From Betaproteobacteria bacterium (GTDB taxonomy: Bacteria; Pseudomonadota; Gammaproteobacteria; Burkholderiales; Rhodocyclaceae), in contig JAPTVL010000047.1 in NCBI GenBank assembly GCA_028065725.1, positions 4,797-68,796 of the forward strand: a DNA stretch of 64,000 nucleotides. The letters run 5' to 3'. Under the pieces are notes generated by a model, which was given only the letters and a program-made list of their open reading frames with translations, ran no database searches and was not told where the DNA came from. Shown piece after piece: positions 1 to 9,271 of the stretch. How positions within the stretch are numbered: position 1 is the first letter of the stretch; each line of letters starts with the position of its first letter. A program made the translations under genes and the position numbers.

Positions 1-140
1 ATCAAACCATCACAAAATCACACAATCACGCCACCACGCTACCGCGCCACCACTCTGGCACTCTGGCACGCCGCCACTCAGTCGCGCAGTCATGCAGTCA
101 TGCAGCAACGCGATCAAGCCATCACACCATCACGCCATCA
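1..140. repeat. Low-complexity CA/GC-rich repeat tract
   Basis: The stretch is made of imperfect short units such as ATCACGCC, CCATCAC, CACTCTGG (twice) and GCAGTCAT (twice). It has no open frame of note and no recognisable coding pattern. It lies directly before a ParB-like gene. It could be slippage-expanded intergenic DNA or degenerate iteron-like DNA; the sequence does not decide between these. Confidence 0.6.
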
Positions 141-163
141 TGGAGGCGCTGAAGCATAGAAGT

Positions 164-201
164 GCGGAGAGGCGGAGAGGCGGAGAGGCGGAGAGGCGGA
201 A
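164..201. repeat. 8-bp tandem repeat, (GGCGGAGA) about 4.5 copies
   Basis: Consecutive near-perfect copies of GGCGGAGA run from 164 to 201 and end in GGCGGAAAG. The tract is purine-rich on the plus strand and sits 140 bp before the preferred ParB start. It is a likely variable-number tandem repeat produced by slippage. No function is evident. Confidence 0.85.
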
Positions 202-342
202 AGATTCGTGCCAGACCATGACGGTTTGATATTCTGTATGGACTGGCTACAGACACCAGCCGAGACCCTCAGCGGTGCCAATCCTTATGCGATGCAACGC
301 CAGGAAGTCAGGAGGAGGGCCCATCAATGTGAAGGAACTGCC

Positions 343-1188
343 ATGCATAGAATCGCAAATCTCGAGGCCAAGATCCAGGAGAAAGGAATCATGATGATCG
401 ACGTCGCCGCCATTGCGCCCAATCCATGGCAACCAAGAAGCGCCTTTGATCAGAACGAGATTGCGAACCTGGCCTCGTCGATTGCCGAAGTGGGGCTGAT
501 TCAGCCGATCGTTGTTCGCCGTGTCCAAACTTTGGGCACGGCGTCCTATGAATTGATCGCTGGTGAGCGACGATGGCGCGCGCACCAACGACTGGGTCGA
601 GGGGAGATCAAGGCGACAGTCATTGAGGCAAGCAATGACGATATGGCGATCCTCGCTCTGGTTGAAAACATCGAGCGCCAGGATCTGTCCGATTACGAGA
701 TTGCCAAGGCCATACGTCGCGCTGAGAAGGAGTTTCCCAGCCGCAAAGGTATGGCCAAGGCGCTCGGGATGACGCGATCCGACTTCTACCATTATCTGGC
801 ATTTGACTCGTTGCCGACCGATGTCACGGCAAGCCTGGAGATGGAACCAAGAATACTGGGACGATCCGCGGCCAGCGATATTCAGCGCGTAATCAGGAAG
901 TGGGGGGAGCCGGCCAGAACTGTTCTGTCCGATATTTGGCCGCGGGTGAGATGCGGTGGACTGGATCAGGGGCAGATCGTTGCCACGATTGAGGCTGCCT
1001 TAACCGGACGTAGAAGCCTGCGAACAGACCGCGACTTAAAGAAGCTCTTCATTGGCCGTGAGCTAGCGGGTTCGATTACCCGCGACTCGCACCGACTCAC
1101 CGTGACGCTAAGGACCGCGGCTCTGTCGAGTGAGAAAGAGGGCCGTCTGCGTATGTTCGTCGAAGATCTGCTGAGGGACCCTGGCTGA
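343..1188 (+). CDS. ParB/RepB/Spo0J-family partition-like DNA-binding protein
   Basis: The 281-residue product has the ParB N-terminal nuclease/CTPase fold: an NPWQPR motif, an SSIAEVGLIQPIVVRR segment, the GERRWRA box and ENIERQDLS. A helix-turn-helix-like region follows (KGMAKALGMTRSDFYHYLAF). The C-terminal third is not recognisable. ParB proteins bind parS-like sites and help segregate or regulate replicons; no ParA partner is visible here. Start 343 has GAAGGAA upstream; an alternative ATG at 391 has GGAGAAAGGA upstream and begins just before the conserved domain, while an in-frame start at 208 looks too long. The nearby integrase suggests it belongs to an integrated element rather than being the chromosomal parB. 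The family is clear; the exact start and the biological role are not. Confidence 0.82.
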   Translation: MHRIANLEAKIQEKGIMMIDVAAIAPNPWQPRSAFDQNEIANLASSIAEVGLIQPIVVRRVQTLGTASYELIAGERRWRAHQRLGRGEIKATVIEASNDDMAILALVENIERQDLSDYEIAKAIRRAEKEFPSRKGMAKALGMTRSDFYHYLAFDSLPTDVTASLEMEPRILGRSAASDIQRVIRKWGEPARTVLSDIWPRVRCGGLDQGQIVATIEAALTGRRSLRTDRDLKKLFIGRELAGSITRDSHRLTVTLRTAALSSEKEGRLRMFVEDLLRDPG

Positions 1189-2038
1189 TCAGTTCGGGCG
1201 CCTACATCCTTACGCATGCGAAGAGTGGCAAGCCCGACACTCACGATGCGGTGGTGAAGTGTTCTAGTGGCACCGTGAAATTCCGGGGAACGTGTCCAAA
1301 CCTTGGCCCCTCTGATCCCCGTGTTCCAGATCCAAAAAGATCATTTTATTTACGTAATTCGTAAAAAACTTACTGTTTTCCGGCGAGACCCAGACATAAC
1401 TCGATTAATGTCGCTATCTAAGCGACGAGAGCCGAAATGCTTGCTTTTAAGAGTAGGGTAGGGTGCAAAGTGAAATTGTTCCACGCGCAGAGAAGCCTCG
1501 GAAAACGTACTGTCACAACTGTTGCGGTGGGTCGTCGAGAATTTCGTGAAACAATTTTTGACTGGCCTCGTCCCGACTTTAACGGCTGCTGAACTATTTG
1601 CCACCATCCCTAGGTGATGCAGGTCATGGTGGCCGCTTGCGCGAAAATTGGGCACAGGATCGGCGGATCATTTGGACGCAGGACCGCGTGTCATCATGCA
1701 GGTCGGTGCATTCACGCACCAGCCCCGGTATCCTCTCTGCCCAAGTGGGCGATGCAGTCTGCACGTCGCAAATAGGGCGGAAACACGTCGGTAACGAGTT
1801 GCGTCAGCATCTTGTGCCGCACTCGTGGCCGTTGTCACCGGCTGCGCCATATTTGCGCCGTATTTGCGACTGATTTCCGACTTGAATGAGAATGATCTGC
1901 CCGATAATCTGGTGGCCGGGATCACCTATCACTATTACCTTGCGTTGTTGATGGCGCTGGAGATCTGAACGCCGAATACTGTAATAGTGATTTCGGATCA
2001 GATCATTGATGCAGCGCGGCTCTGTGACGGCTTCTTGA
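1189..2038. other. 850-bp gene-poor, lower-GC stretch of the presumed element
   Basis: No frame here has convincing length, codon use or family motifs. The part around 1340-1580 is clearly AT-richer than the rest of the window (for example TTTTATTTACGTAATTCG). At 1825-1968 (plus) a short frame starting with GTG encodes about 47 residues with a hydrophobic start and the ending HYYLALLMALEI; it could be the tail of a lost membrane protein. At about 1490-1615 (plus) another stop-bounded frame carries a plausible amphipathic tail but no start. I read the region as decayed accessory DNA. Confidence 0.5.
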
Positions 2039-2581
2039 CTAGCGCCGCCGCCCCAACTTGTCGATTGCTATCCAGGTTGCCAGCATCAGGCCGACCAAAA
2101 TAATCCCCCACTCCGCGGCACTCAGTCGTTCATAAAACGGTATTGCCGGCACCTCGCCGGCCAGAACGATGCTGTCATCCGTTGGGGTCATCGTGAGCTT
2201 GTCGCCCAGTTGCTCCAGTTTCATTTTTCCAAGAACATTCATGCCCAGCAGCGGCGACGTCAGTTCCGGCGCCACAACGACGGTGGCGATCGTCGCGTAA
2301 CTAGCGAAGCGAATCTTGGCATTTGTGTAGCTGCAGCCGGTGACAGTGCCATTGGCGGTTTGCAATCGGACGGGATAGCAGGGACCTTCAAGCCGCATGT
2401 TTTTGGAGATCGAGCGGGGAACAGAGGTTGTCGACGCTCCGGTATCAATCAAGAACTCAACTCGAACGCCATTCACTTCGCCATTGGCGAAAAAGTGATT
2501 GTTGGTCTTGGTCAGCGAGGCGCCAAAGCAGATTGCCGGCAGGGCGATCAGGATGGCGAGAAGCGATGCGGCGATCGGCAT
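2039..2581 (-). CDS. Membrane-anchored retropepsin-like aspartic protease (clan AA, TIGR02281-like)
   Basis: The 180-residue product has an N-terminal hydrophobic segment (residues about 4-20), then a retropepsin-like domain with the catalytic signature FLIDTGASTTSVP, a NGTVTGC strand and the PLLGMNVLGKM flap region. It ends in a second membrane helix (WGIILVGLMLATWIAI) followed by LGRRR. Such single-domain aspartyl proteases dimerise to form one active site. The start at 2581 is preferred because it places the hydrophobic segment at the N-terminus; the frame stays open to 2680 but that extension is Arg/Pro-rich and unlikely. It lies on the same strand as the integrase, between it and the ParB gene. 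Its substrate is unknown. Confidence 0.82.
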   Translation of the reverse strand: MPIAASLLAILIALPAICFGASLTKTNNHFFANGEVNGVRVEFLIDTGASTTSVPRSISKNMRLEGPCYPVRLQTANGTVTGCSYTNAKIRFASYATIATVVVAPELTSPLLGMNVLGKMKLEQLGDKLTMTPTDDSIVLAGEVPAIPFYERLSAAEWGIILVGLMLATWIAIDKLGRRR

Positions 2582-2715
2582 CCATTCAGGATACCGCGAA
2601 TTGACGATGGGGCGAGGCCGGCAGCGCCGCCTCGGGTCGGCGAGGACGTAGCCCGGCGATCGGCTGCAGGCCGTAAACAAATTTGTTTAAGGTGTACAGA
2701 ACAGTGGCTTACGAG

Positions 2716-3696
2716 CTATCCCAACTTTAGCGCCAGATCCTCGGCACGGGGGTGGTAGTACCTCATCAGCATCCTTGCCGATCGGTGCCCGGTCACTTTC
2801 CCCAATTCATGCATCTGCAGCTTCTCAGCCATGCGGCTGGTGGCCTCGTGGCGGAGATCGTGAAATCTGAAATCAGGGAGACCCGCCCGCTTCACGGCGC
2901 GTTGAAATCCTTCCGTGATGGCGGTTTCGCTGGTACCGAATACCCGCCCGGCAATGTTGCGTGGGACGCCTTCCAGGACGGCTACTGCCGTCGTTGAAAG
3001 GGGCACGTCGCGGGTGCTGCCATTCTTCGTCTCGGGCAGGTGCACCACTCGGCGCTTGAGATCGACAAACTCCCAGCGCAAAGCAAGCAGCTCACCACGC
3101 CGCATGGCGGTCTCCAGCGCCAGGAGCGCCACGGCTTTGAGGTGCTTCCCTCGACTGGCATCGAGTGCCGCCAGGAGCCTTGTTTCCTCGTCTCCTTCCA
3201 GCCGACGTTCCCGCGCGTTCGAGATCGTGGGCATCCGCACTGCGGCCACCGGGTTGCCAAGTGGCAAGGGGATGCCGAAATCTCGCGCCGCAGCTTTGTA
3301 GAGGCGATTCAGCACCGCCAGGTAGTGTTGGACGGTCTGCGGCGCCAGTTTCTTGCTCAACTCGTCGCGCCACTTGGCCACCATCGCGGGCGTCACGGCC
3401 GAAAGGTTGAAGCCACTGAATTTATCTTCGACAGCCTTGAGCCGGCTGTCTTCCTGCCTTTTACCTCGCTGTTTTGGCAGCAGCTCCTCCCGGTACTTCT
3501 TCGCCAGATCGTTGATCGTGGTGCGCGCCGCTTCGTCGCGCGGGATGAATGCGCCGGTATCCATCTCACGCTCAACTGAGCGCACCCACTTTTCAGCGTC
3601 GCGCCGATTCTCGAAGGTCTTGGACTGGGGCGGGAATCCGGCTCTTCTGACCTGCGCTTGATACTGGTAAGCTCCCCGCACCCGAATTGTGCCCAT
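2716..3696 (-). CDS. Tyrosine recombinase / phage-type integrase
   Basis: This 326-residue enzyme cuts and rejoins DNA at attachment sites. The N-terminal arm-binding-like domain (about 1-60) is followed by a SAM-like core-binding domain (about 65-155) and the catalytic domain. Active-site motifs are present: Arg in [36 protein letters not shown] with the nucleophilic Tyr near the C-terminus. The ATG at 3696 is preceded by AGGAGG, an excellent ribosome site. Only 26 bp separate its start from the divergent ubiA start, which suggests that the element end lies in or next to this gap. No tRNA gene is visible as an attachment site. Confidence 0.95.
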   Translation of the reverse strand: MGTIRVRGAYQYQAQVRRAGFPPQSKTFENRRDAEKWVRSVEREMDTGAFIPRDEAARTTINDLAKKYREELLPKQRGKRQEDSRLKAVEDKFSGFNLSAVTPAMVAKWRDELSKKLAPQTVQHYLAVLNRLYKAAARDFGIPLPLGNPVAAVRMPTISNARERRLEGDEETRLLAALDASRGKHLKAVALLALETAMRRGELLALRWEFVDLKRRVVHLPETKNGSTRDVPLSTTAVAVLEGVPRNIAGRVFGTSETAITEGFQRAVKRAGLPDFRFHDLRHEATSRMAEKLQMHELGKVTGHRSARMLMRYYHPRAEDLALKLG

Positions 3697-3710
3697 GCTT
3701 TACCGCCTCC

Positions 3711-3728
3711 TGTGACATAGCTGTGACA
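3711..3728. repeat. Direct repeat TGTGACA x2, 11 bp apart, in the int-ubiA gap
   Basis: TGTGACA occurs at 3711-3717 and 3722-3728, one helical turn apart, exactly between the integrase start and the ubiA start. It could be an integrase arm-type or operator site, or chance. The second copy overlaps the proposed GTG start of ubiA. Confidence 0.4.
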
Positions 3729-4613
3729 AATATATCTCAAATCCGTGAAAAGCTCGATAACTACGAGCGGTTGATGCGGCTGGACAAGCCGATCGGCACG
3801 CTGCTGCTGCTGTGGCCCACCTTGTGGGCGCTGTGGCTGGCGACCAACGGCCAGCCGCACTGGATGCTGCTGTGGATTTTCGCCCTCGGCACCCTGCTGA
3901 TGCGCTCCGCCGGTTGCGTCATCAACGACTATGCCGACCGCGATTTCGATCCCCATGTCGAGCGCACCCGGGAGCGCCCGCTGGCGGCGCGCCGGGTGTC
4001 CACCCGCGAGGCGCTGATCCTGGCGGCGGCGCTCAGCCTGTGCGCCTTTGTCGTGGCGCTGCCGATTGTGCGCGACGTCTGGTGGCTGATGCTGATTGCG
4101 CTGTTCCTTGCCGCCAGCTATCCCTTCACCAAGCGCTTCTTCGCCCTGCCGCAGGCCTATCTGGGCGTCGCCTTCGGCTTCGGCATTCCGATGGCCTTCG
4201 CCGCCGCGACCGGCGAGGTCGGCGCGCTGGGCTGGACCCTGCTGGTCGCCAACGTCTTTTGGGCGCTGGCCTACGACACCGAGTACGCCATGGTCGACCG
4301 CGAGGACGATCTGAAGATCGGCATCCACACCGCCGCCATCACTTTCGGCCGCTTCGACGTCGCCGCGGTGATGTTCTGCTACGCCGCGACGCTGTCGATA
4401 CTCGGCGTGATCGGCTGGGATCTGCAGTACGGCGTCGGCTATTTCAGCGGCCTGGGGCTCGCCGCGGCGGTCGCCGGCTACCACTACACGCTGATCCGCG
4501 GGCGCCGCCGCGAAGGCTGCTTCGCCGCCTTTCGCCACAACAACTGGTTCGGTGCCGCGATCTTCGCCGGCATCGTCGCCGAGCTCAACCTGCGGCCCTT
4601 GCTGGCGCCCTGA
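3723..4613 (+). CDS. ubiA: 4-hydroxybenzoate polyprenyltransferase
   Basis: UbiA attaches the polyprenyl tail to 4-hydroxybenzoate in ubiquinone synthesis at the inner membrane. The 296-residue product carries both Asp-rich prenyl-diphosphate/Mg motifs, NDYADRDFD and [13 protein letters not shown], and several membrane helices; the early segment [18 protein letters not shown] matches the family closely. The GTG at 3723 gives the usual length; the ATG at 3774 would cut into the conserved start, and the longer frame from 3687 runs into the integrase. The gene lies 26 bp from a divergent integrase, and no ubiC precedes it, so integration may have altered its native upstream region. ubiD follows after one oppositely oriented gene. 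Confidence 0.95.
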   Translation: MTNISQIREKLDNYERLMRLDKPIGTLLLLWPTLWALWLATNGQPHWMLLWIFALGTLLMRSAGCVINDYADRDFDPHVERTRERPLAARRVSTREALILAAALSLCAFVVALPIVRDVWWLMLIALFLAASYPFTKRFFALPQAYLGVAFGFGIPMAFAAATGEVGALGWTLLVANVFWALAYDTEYAMVDREDDLKIGIHTAAITFGRFDVAAVMFCYAATLSILGVIGWDLQYGVGYFSGLGLAAAVAGYHYTLIRGRRREGCFAAFRHNNWFGAAIFAGIVAELNLRPLLAP

Positions 4614-4625
4614 GGCGTTCGCGGC

Positions 4626-6425
4626 TTACGCGCCGATCTGTGCGGTCGGGCTGTCGTTCTGCTGGCTTACCGCAAGCACCTCGGCCAGCGCGGCGCGCAG
4701 GCGCGCCGGCTTGATGGGTTTGTGCAGCATGATGAGATTCGCGGCGCGGGCGGCCTGCAATGCGGCCTGACCCGTGTCGCCGGTGATCAGCAGTGCCGGC
4801 AGCCGGGCGCCGTAGCGATCCCGCAGGGCGGCGATGGCGTCGATGCCATTGCCCTGGCCCGGCAACCCCATGTCGGAAATGATCACCTCGATCGGCGCGG
4901 GGCCGGCCGCCGCCCGCTCCAGCGCCTCGGCGCAGGAGCCGGCCGTCGCCACCTCGCAGCCCCAGCCTTGCAGCAGATCGCGCATGCCGCTGCGGATGGC
5001 CTCCTCGTCGTCGATCATGAGGATGCGGCGGCCGGCGATGTTGTCGGTGACGCGGTCCGGTTCGGCTTCGGGCAACTGTGCCTCGGGCCGGGCGTCGGCC
5101 GTGGCGGCCAGCGGTACGGCGACGCTGAAGCAGGAGCCCCGCCCCGGCTCGGAACGCATGGCCAGCGTATGGTCGAGCAGGCGCACCACGCGCTCGACGA
5201 TGGCCAGCCCGAGCCCGAGCCCCTGGTTGCGGTCGCGGGCCTTGTTGCCGATCTGGTAGAACTCGCCGAAGATCTTCGCATGCTGGTCGGGAGCAATGCC
5301 GATGCCCGTGTCGTACACCGCGATGACGAGTTGATTTTCGCGGCGCCGGCAGCCGAGCAGTACGCGGCCGGCCGGCGCATAACGCAGTGCATTCGACAGC
5401 AGGTTGCGCAACACCTGGCCGAGCAAGACCGGATCGCTGGCGATGAGCGCCGAGCAGGGCATCACGCGCAGCCGGATTTTCATCTGGCCGGCGACCGGCA
5501 TGAACTCGCTTTCCATCTGGTTGAGCAGGGTCTGCACCGGAAAGCCGCGGTAATTCGGGGTGATGACATTGGCGTCGAGCCGGGAAACGTCGAGCAGGGC
5601 GTCGAGCAGGGTCCGCATGCCCTCGGCGGCCTTCTGCGCGTTGGCGAGGATGCCGGCGCCGCGGCCGGACGCCTGCAGCTCCTGCTGCAGCAGTTCGTGG
5701 AAGATCGACAAGGCCTGCATCGGCTGGCGCAGGTCGTGGCTGGCGGCGGCCAGGAAGCGCGCCTTGGTCAGATAGGCCTGTTCCGCCGCGTCGCGCTGCA
5801 CGGTGAGTTCCCTGGCCAGTATCTCGTTGCGGAAGCGCAGCTGCTGGGCCTCGATGAACACCCGGTTGCGCTTGCGCGCCTGCCAGATGGTCATCGGTAT
5901 GAAGACCAGCAGCATCAGCCCGAGGGTGCTGTGCAGGCGTTCGCCGACGGTCAGCAGCCAGAACGCGGGGGGCGTGATGGAGGCGAGGATGCAGGCGCGC
6001 GATGGCGGAACGTAGGAAAAGCCTTCGGAGGCATTGACCGAAGCCGCCACCGTGATCACCGTCAGGATCATCAGTTGCAACTCCGTCGGCAGATGCGCCA
6101 GCATGGCCGTATTGGCGACGCCCCAGCAAACGCCGGACAGGCCGCCGCTGATGGCCTGGCTGCGTCCCCATTCCAGGCTGCTGCGGCTGGTCGGCGCGCG
6201 GTGGTACTGCCGCACCAGCCACGCGCGCACCAGGGTGACGACATAGAGGGCGATCAGGGCCGGCTGCCAGGTCCAGGCCGGGATGCTGTCGTGCACCACA
6301 TACACCAGCAGGCTCAAGACCAGCGCACCGGCGAGGTTCTGGTCGTTGGTTTCGCTGAAAAAGGCCTTGATCTGCTCGGCCTTGACGACGGCTCGTTCCT
6401 CTTCCGAGTGGAATTCGATGGACAT
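4626..6425 (-). CDS. Orphan hybrid histidine kinase (membrane sensor, HisKA-HATPase-REC)
   Basis: The 599-residue product starts with a soluble acidic segment and about six hydrophobic segments (roughly residues 30-180), then a coiled linker, a HisKA box with phospho-His at about residue 230 (SHDLRQPMQAL) and an ATPase domain (NLLSNALRYAP, DTGIGIAP, GLGLGLAIV). A receiver domain with IDDEEAI and acceptor Asp at about 518 (SDMGLPG) closes it. The HDLRQP variety of H-box is common in orphan hybrid kinases. No DNA-binding regulator adjoins it. It is convergent with ubiA (12 bp between stops) and divergent from ubiD. The ATG at 6425 is chosen because upstream codons overlap ubiD and look non-coding. 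The stimulus is unknown. Confidence 0.93.
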   Translation of the reverse strand: MSIEFHSEEERAVVKAEQIKAFFSETNDQNLAGALVLSLLVYVVHDSIPAWTWQPALIALYVVTLVRAWLVRQYHRAPTSRSSLEWGRSQAISGGLSGVCWGVANTAMLAHLPTELQLMILTVITVAASVNASEGFSYVPPSRACILASITPPAFWLLTVGERLHSTLGLMLLVFIPMTIWQARKRNRVFIEAQQLRFRNEILARELTVQRDAAEQAYLTKARFLAAASHDLRQPMQALSIFHELLQQELQASGRGAGILANAQKAAEGMRTLLDALLDVSRLDANVITPNYRGFPVQTLLNQMESEFMPVAGQMKIRLRVMPCSALIASDPVLLGQVLRNLLSNALRYAPAGRVLLGCRRRENQLVIAVYDTGIGIAPDQHAKIFGEFYQIGNKARDRNQGLGLGLAIVERVVRLLDHTLAMRSEPGRGSCFSVAVPLAATADARPEAQLPEAEPDRVTDNIAGRRILMIDDEEAIRSGMRDLLQGWGCEVATAGSCAEALERAAAGPAPIEVIISDMGLPGQGNGIDAIAALRDRYGARLPALLITGDTGQAALQAARAANLIMLHKPIKPARLRAALAEVLAVSQQNDSPTAQIGA

Positions 6426-6469
6426 CGTGCGCAAGGGATAAGCTGGAAGGCGGATAGTATCAATACCGG

Positions 6470-6493
6470 CGTGGTGCCAGCGCCGACTCTTGG
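6470..6493 (+). repeat. Dispersed GCCAGCGCCGACT motif, copy 1
   Basis: CGTGGTGCCAGCGCCGACTC lies in the gap between the kinase and ubiD. It matches the consensus TCGCCGTGGTGCCAGCGCCGACTTTC seen at five other intergenic places in this window (see findings). Confidence 0.6.
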
Positions 6494-6549
6494 GGGCGCG
6501 GCACAGGCCGATGACGCAGGGCGCGACGAGGGCGGTTAAAATCAAATAA

Positions 6550-8040
6550 ATGAAATATACTGACCTGCGCGATTTCATTGCCCAACTCGAAACGCTCGGC
6601 GAACTCAAGCGGATCGCGGTCGAAGTCGATCCGCATCTGGAGATGACCGAGATCGCCGACCGCGTGCTGCGCGCCGGCGGCCCGGCGCTGCTGTTCGAAA
6701 AGCCCAGGGGACACTCGATGCCGGTGCTGGTGAACCTGTTCGGCACGCCGCGCCGGGTGGCGCTGGGCATTGCCGCCGGCGACGACGAGGAGGGCGTGGC
6801 GCTCGACTGGAAAGCCCGCCTGCGCGAGGTCGGCACCCTGCTTTCCTACCTCAAGGAACCCGAGCCGCCGAAGGGCCTCAAGGACGCCTGGGACAAGCTG
6901 CCGGTGCTGAAGCAGGTGCTCAACATGGCGCCCAAGGTGCTGAGTTCCGCGCCCTGCCAGGACATCGTCTGGCAAGGCGGCGAGGTCGATCTCGGGCGGC
7001 TGCCGGTGCAGACTTGCTGGCCGGGCGACGCGGCGCCCTTGATCACCTGGGGTTTGGTGGTCACGCGCGGGCCGCAAAAAACCCGGCAGAACCTCGGCAT
7101 CTATCGCCAGCAGCTCATCGCCCCCAACAAGGTCATCATGCGCTGGCTGGCCCACCGCGGCGGCGCGCTGGATTATCGCGAACATTGTGCGGCGCATCCC
7201 GGCGCGCCCTTCCCGGTGGCGGTGGTGATCGGCGCCGATCCGGCGACGATCCTGGCGGCCGTGACGCCGGTGCCCGACAGCCTGTCCGAATACCAGTTCG
7301 CCGGCCTGCTGCGCGGCGCCAAGACGGAACTGGTCAAGTGCCTGGGTTCCGACCTGCAGGTACCGGCCTCCGCAGAAATCGTGCTCGAAGGCGTGATTCA
7401 CCCCGGAGAAGTTGCCGCCGAGGGGCCGTTCGGCGACCACACCGGCTATTACAACGAGGTATCCGAGTTCCCCGTGTTCACCGTCGACCGCATCACCCTG
7501 CGCCGCGATCCGATTTACCACTCCACCTATACCGGCAAGCCGCCCGACGAGCCGGCGATGCTCGGCCTGGCGCTCAACGAAGTTTTCGTCCCGCTGCTGC
7601 AGAAGCAGTTTCCCGAGATCGTCGATTTCTACCTGCCGCCCGAGGGCTGTTCCTACCGCATGGCGGTGGTCAGCATCAGGAAGCAGTATCCGGGTCACGC
7701 CAAGCGCGTGATGTTCGGCATCTGGTCCTTCCTGCGCCAGTTCATGTACACCAAGTTCATCATCGTCACCGACGATGACGTCGATGTGCGCTCCTGGCCC
7801 GAGGTGATCTGGGCCCTGACCACCCGCGTCGATGCCGCCCGTGACACCCTGATTGCCGAGAATACGCCCATTGATTACCTCGACTTCGCTTCACCGGTGG
7901 CCAGTCTCGGGAGCAAAATGGGCATCGATGCGACCAACAAGTGGCCCGGCGAGACCACCCGCGAATGGGGTCGTCCGATCGCCATGGACGATGCCGTGAA
8001 GCAGCGCGTCGATGCCTTGTGGCAAGACCTGGGCTTATAG
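6550..8040 (+). CDS. ubiD: UbiD-family 3-polyprenyl-4-hydroxybenzoate decarboxylase
   Basis: UbiD uses prenylated FMN to decarboxylate 3-polyprenyl-4-hydroxybenzoate in aerobic ubiquinone synthesis. The 496-residue length is normal. The segment [13 protein letters not shown] carries the acidic residues of the active site, and the [12 protein letters not shown] and [13 protein letters not shown] regions are family-typical. No ubiX flavin prenyltransferase is visible here. The gene sits in the same region as ubiA, separated by an opposite-strand kinase, and the 8-bp gap to the next gene suggests co-transcription with it. The family also contains decarboxylases of other aromatics, but the context of ubiA and the close match favour the ubiquinone role. 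Confidence 0.95.
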   Translation: MKYTDLRDFIAQLETLGELKRIAVEVDPHLEMTEIADRVLRAGGPALLFEKPRGHSMPVLVNLFGTPRRVALGIAAGDDEEGVALDWKARLREVGTLLSYLKEPEPPKGLKDAWDKLPVLKQVLNMAPKVLSSAPCQDIVWQGGEVDLGRLPVQTCWPGDAAPLITWGLVVTRGPQKTRQNLGIYRQQLIAPNKVIMRWLAHRGGALDYREHCAAHPGAPFPVAVVIGADPATILAAVTPVPDSLSEYQFAGLLRGAKTELVKCLGSDLQVPASAEIVLEGVIHPGEVAAEGPFGDHTGYYNEVSEFPVFTVDRITLRRDPIYHSTYTGKPPDEPAMLGLALNEVFVPLLQKQFPEIVDFYLPPEGCSYRMAVVSIRKQYPGHAKRVMFGIWSFLRQFMYTKFIIVTDDDVDVRSWPEVIWALTTRVDAARDTLIAENTPIDYLDFASPVASLGSKMGIDATNKWPGETTREWGRPIAMDDAVKQRVDALWQDLGL

Positions 8041-8048
8041 GAGGGGCA

Positions 8049-8480
8049 ATGACCGAAGCCGAAGTGATTCCCGCTCGCGACGACGGCGACCTGGATGGGC
8101 CGCGTGCCTGGTGCCATGTGATGTACGGACTGCACGCCCTGTCGGCGGCGTCCGGAATCCTGAGTTCGGCAACCATCATCGGCGCTTTCGTCTTTGGCTG
8201 GCCGTCGATCATTGCCGTGATCATCAATTACGTGACCCGCGACCAGGTGCGCGGCACCTGGCTGGCGACGCACTGGCGCTGGCAGTTGCGCAGCTTCTGG
8301 TTCGCCGCGCTGTGGCTGCTGGTGGCCGGCTTGCTGGCGCTGACCCTGATCGGCATTCCGGCAGCATTCATGGTCATCGTCGGCACCGGCCTGTGGGTGC
8401 TCTACCGCGTGATCCGCGGCTGGATGGCCCTGCTCGACCGGCGTGCGATGCCGGTGCCGGTCGTGGCCTCGGCCGGCTGA
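8049..8480 (+). CDS. Small DUF4870-like membrane protein
   Basis: This 143-residue protein has an acidic, soluble N-terminus (about 20 residues), then hydrophobic stretches at about 28-55 and 80-120 forming three or four membrane helices, with a conserved-looking WRWQLRSFWFA segment between them. It resembles the DUF4870/DUF4389-like family of small inner-membrane proteins of unknown function. GGAGGGG lies right before the ATG, which is only 8 bp after ubiD, so the two are probably co-transcribed. No function can be assigned. Confidence 0.8.
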   Translation: MTEAEVIPARDDGDLDGPRAWCHVMYGLHALSAASGILSSATIIGAFVFGWPSIIAVIINYVTRDQVRGTWLATHWRWQLRSFWFAALWLLVAGLLALTLIGIPAAFMVIVGTGLWVLYRVIRGWMALLDRRAMPVPVVASAG

Positions 8481-8547
8481 CGCGGCCGCCGCTTTCCTCT
8501 GGCGGCAGGAAGATTGCCGCGCGGCGGGCGCGGGCTATACTTTGCCG

Positions 8548-9177
8548 ATGAAACGCCTGCGCCGCATCCTGCTGATCGCATTGTGCTGCAGCCCGTTGCC
8601 GCTGTGCGCGGCCGAGACCGCGGATGCCCGTTCGGTGCTGCTGGTGGCGGCGGAGGGCATGGCGGACCCGCGTTTCGCCCAGACCGTGGTCCTCGTCACG
8701 CGGCATGGCCGCAACCGGTCCACGATAGGCGTCATCGTCAATCGCGCGCTCGATATGCCCCTCGACCGGGTATTCCCCGAACTCAAACAGGCGGCGCAAC
8801 ATCGCCTGCACTACGGCGGGCCGGTGGCGCAGGGACAGCTGGTTTTCCTGATCAGAAGCGACACGGCGCCCGCCGCGGCGATCGAGCTCGCCGAGCGCCT
8901 GTTCATCAGCAGCGACGGCGACAGCCTGCGAGCTTTGCTCGGCGCGCCGACGCCCGCCAGCCGCTTGCGCGTGTTCAACGGTTTCGCCAGCTGGGCGCCG
9001 GATCAGCTCGAGGGCGAGATCGATCGCGGCGACTGGTATTTGCTGCCGGTCGATGCCGACGTTCTGTTCGGCGCGCCGCAGGACGAGTTGTGGCCCAGGC
9101 TCTGGCGCCTGGCGACGCAGATCCGGGTGCAGGCGCCGCCGCCCGCCGCCGGGGTGTCGTCGCTGGCGCTGCGCTGA
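8548..9177 (+). CDS. yqgE: YqgE/AlgH-family (UPF0301) protein with a signal peptide
   Basis: The 209-residue product has a signal-peptide-like N-terminus (MKRLRRILLIALCCSPLPLC) followed by a complete YqgE/AlgH domain: ADPRFAQTVVLVTRHG, a GVIVNRALDMPL segment, a YGGPV turn and a NGFASWAPDQLEGEI helix. Family members are normally about 185 residues and cytoplasmic, often next to yqgF; here yqgF is absent and the domain seems exported. The ATG at 8548 is chosen because upstream codons (open to 8443) overlap the preceding gene and look non-coding. The biochemical role of the family is unknown. Confidence 0.88.
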   Translation: MKRLRRILLIALCCSPLPLCAAETADARSVLLVAAEGMADPRFAQTVVLVTRHGRNRSTIGVIVNRALDMPLDRVFPELKQAAQHRLHYGGPVAQGQLVFLIRSDTAPAAAIELAERLFISSDGDSLRALLGAPTPASRLRVFNGFASWAPDQLEGEIDRGDWYLLPVDADVLFGAPQDELWPRLWRLATQIRVQAPPPAAGVSSLALR

Positions 9178-9271
9178 CCGAGCGCGCCCGTGCTTTAGGC
9201 GGATCAGACTATTTCCCGGGATGAGTCGCGCGCATACTGCGACACCCTTGGTCCCCTCCACTAGAATCTCC

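Noticed and set aside
1..207. CRISPR-like array in the left-edge repeats
   Set aside because: Units are too short and irregular, with no constant spacer length and no cas genes.
3600..3780. tRNA gene or tRNA 3-prime fragment as attachment site at the integrase-ubiA junction
   Set aside because: No cloverleaf, TPsiC-arm or CCA-like end was recognisable.
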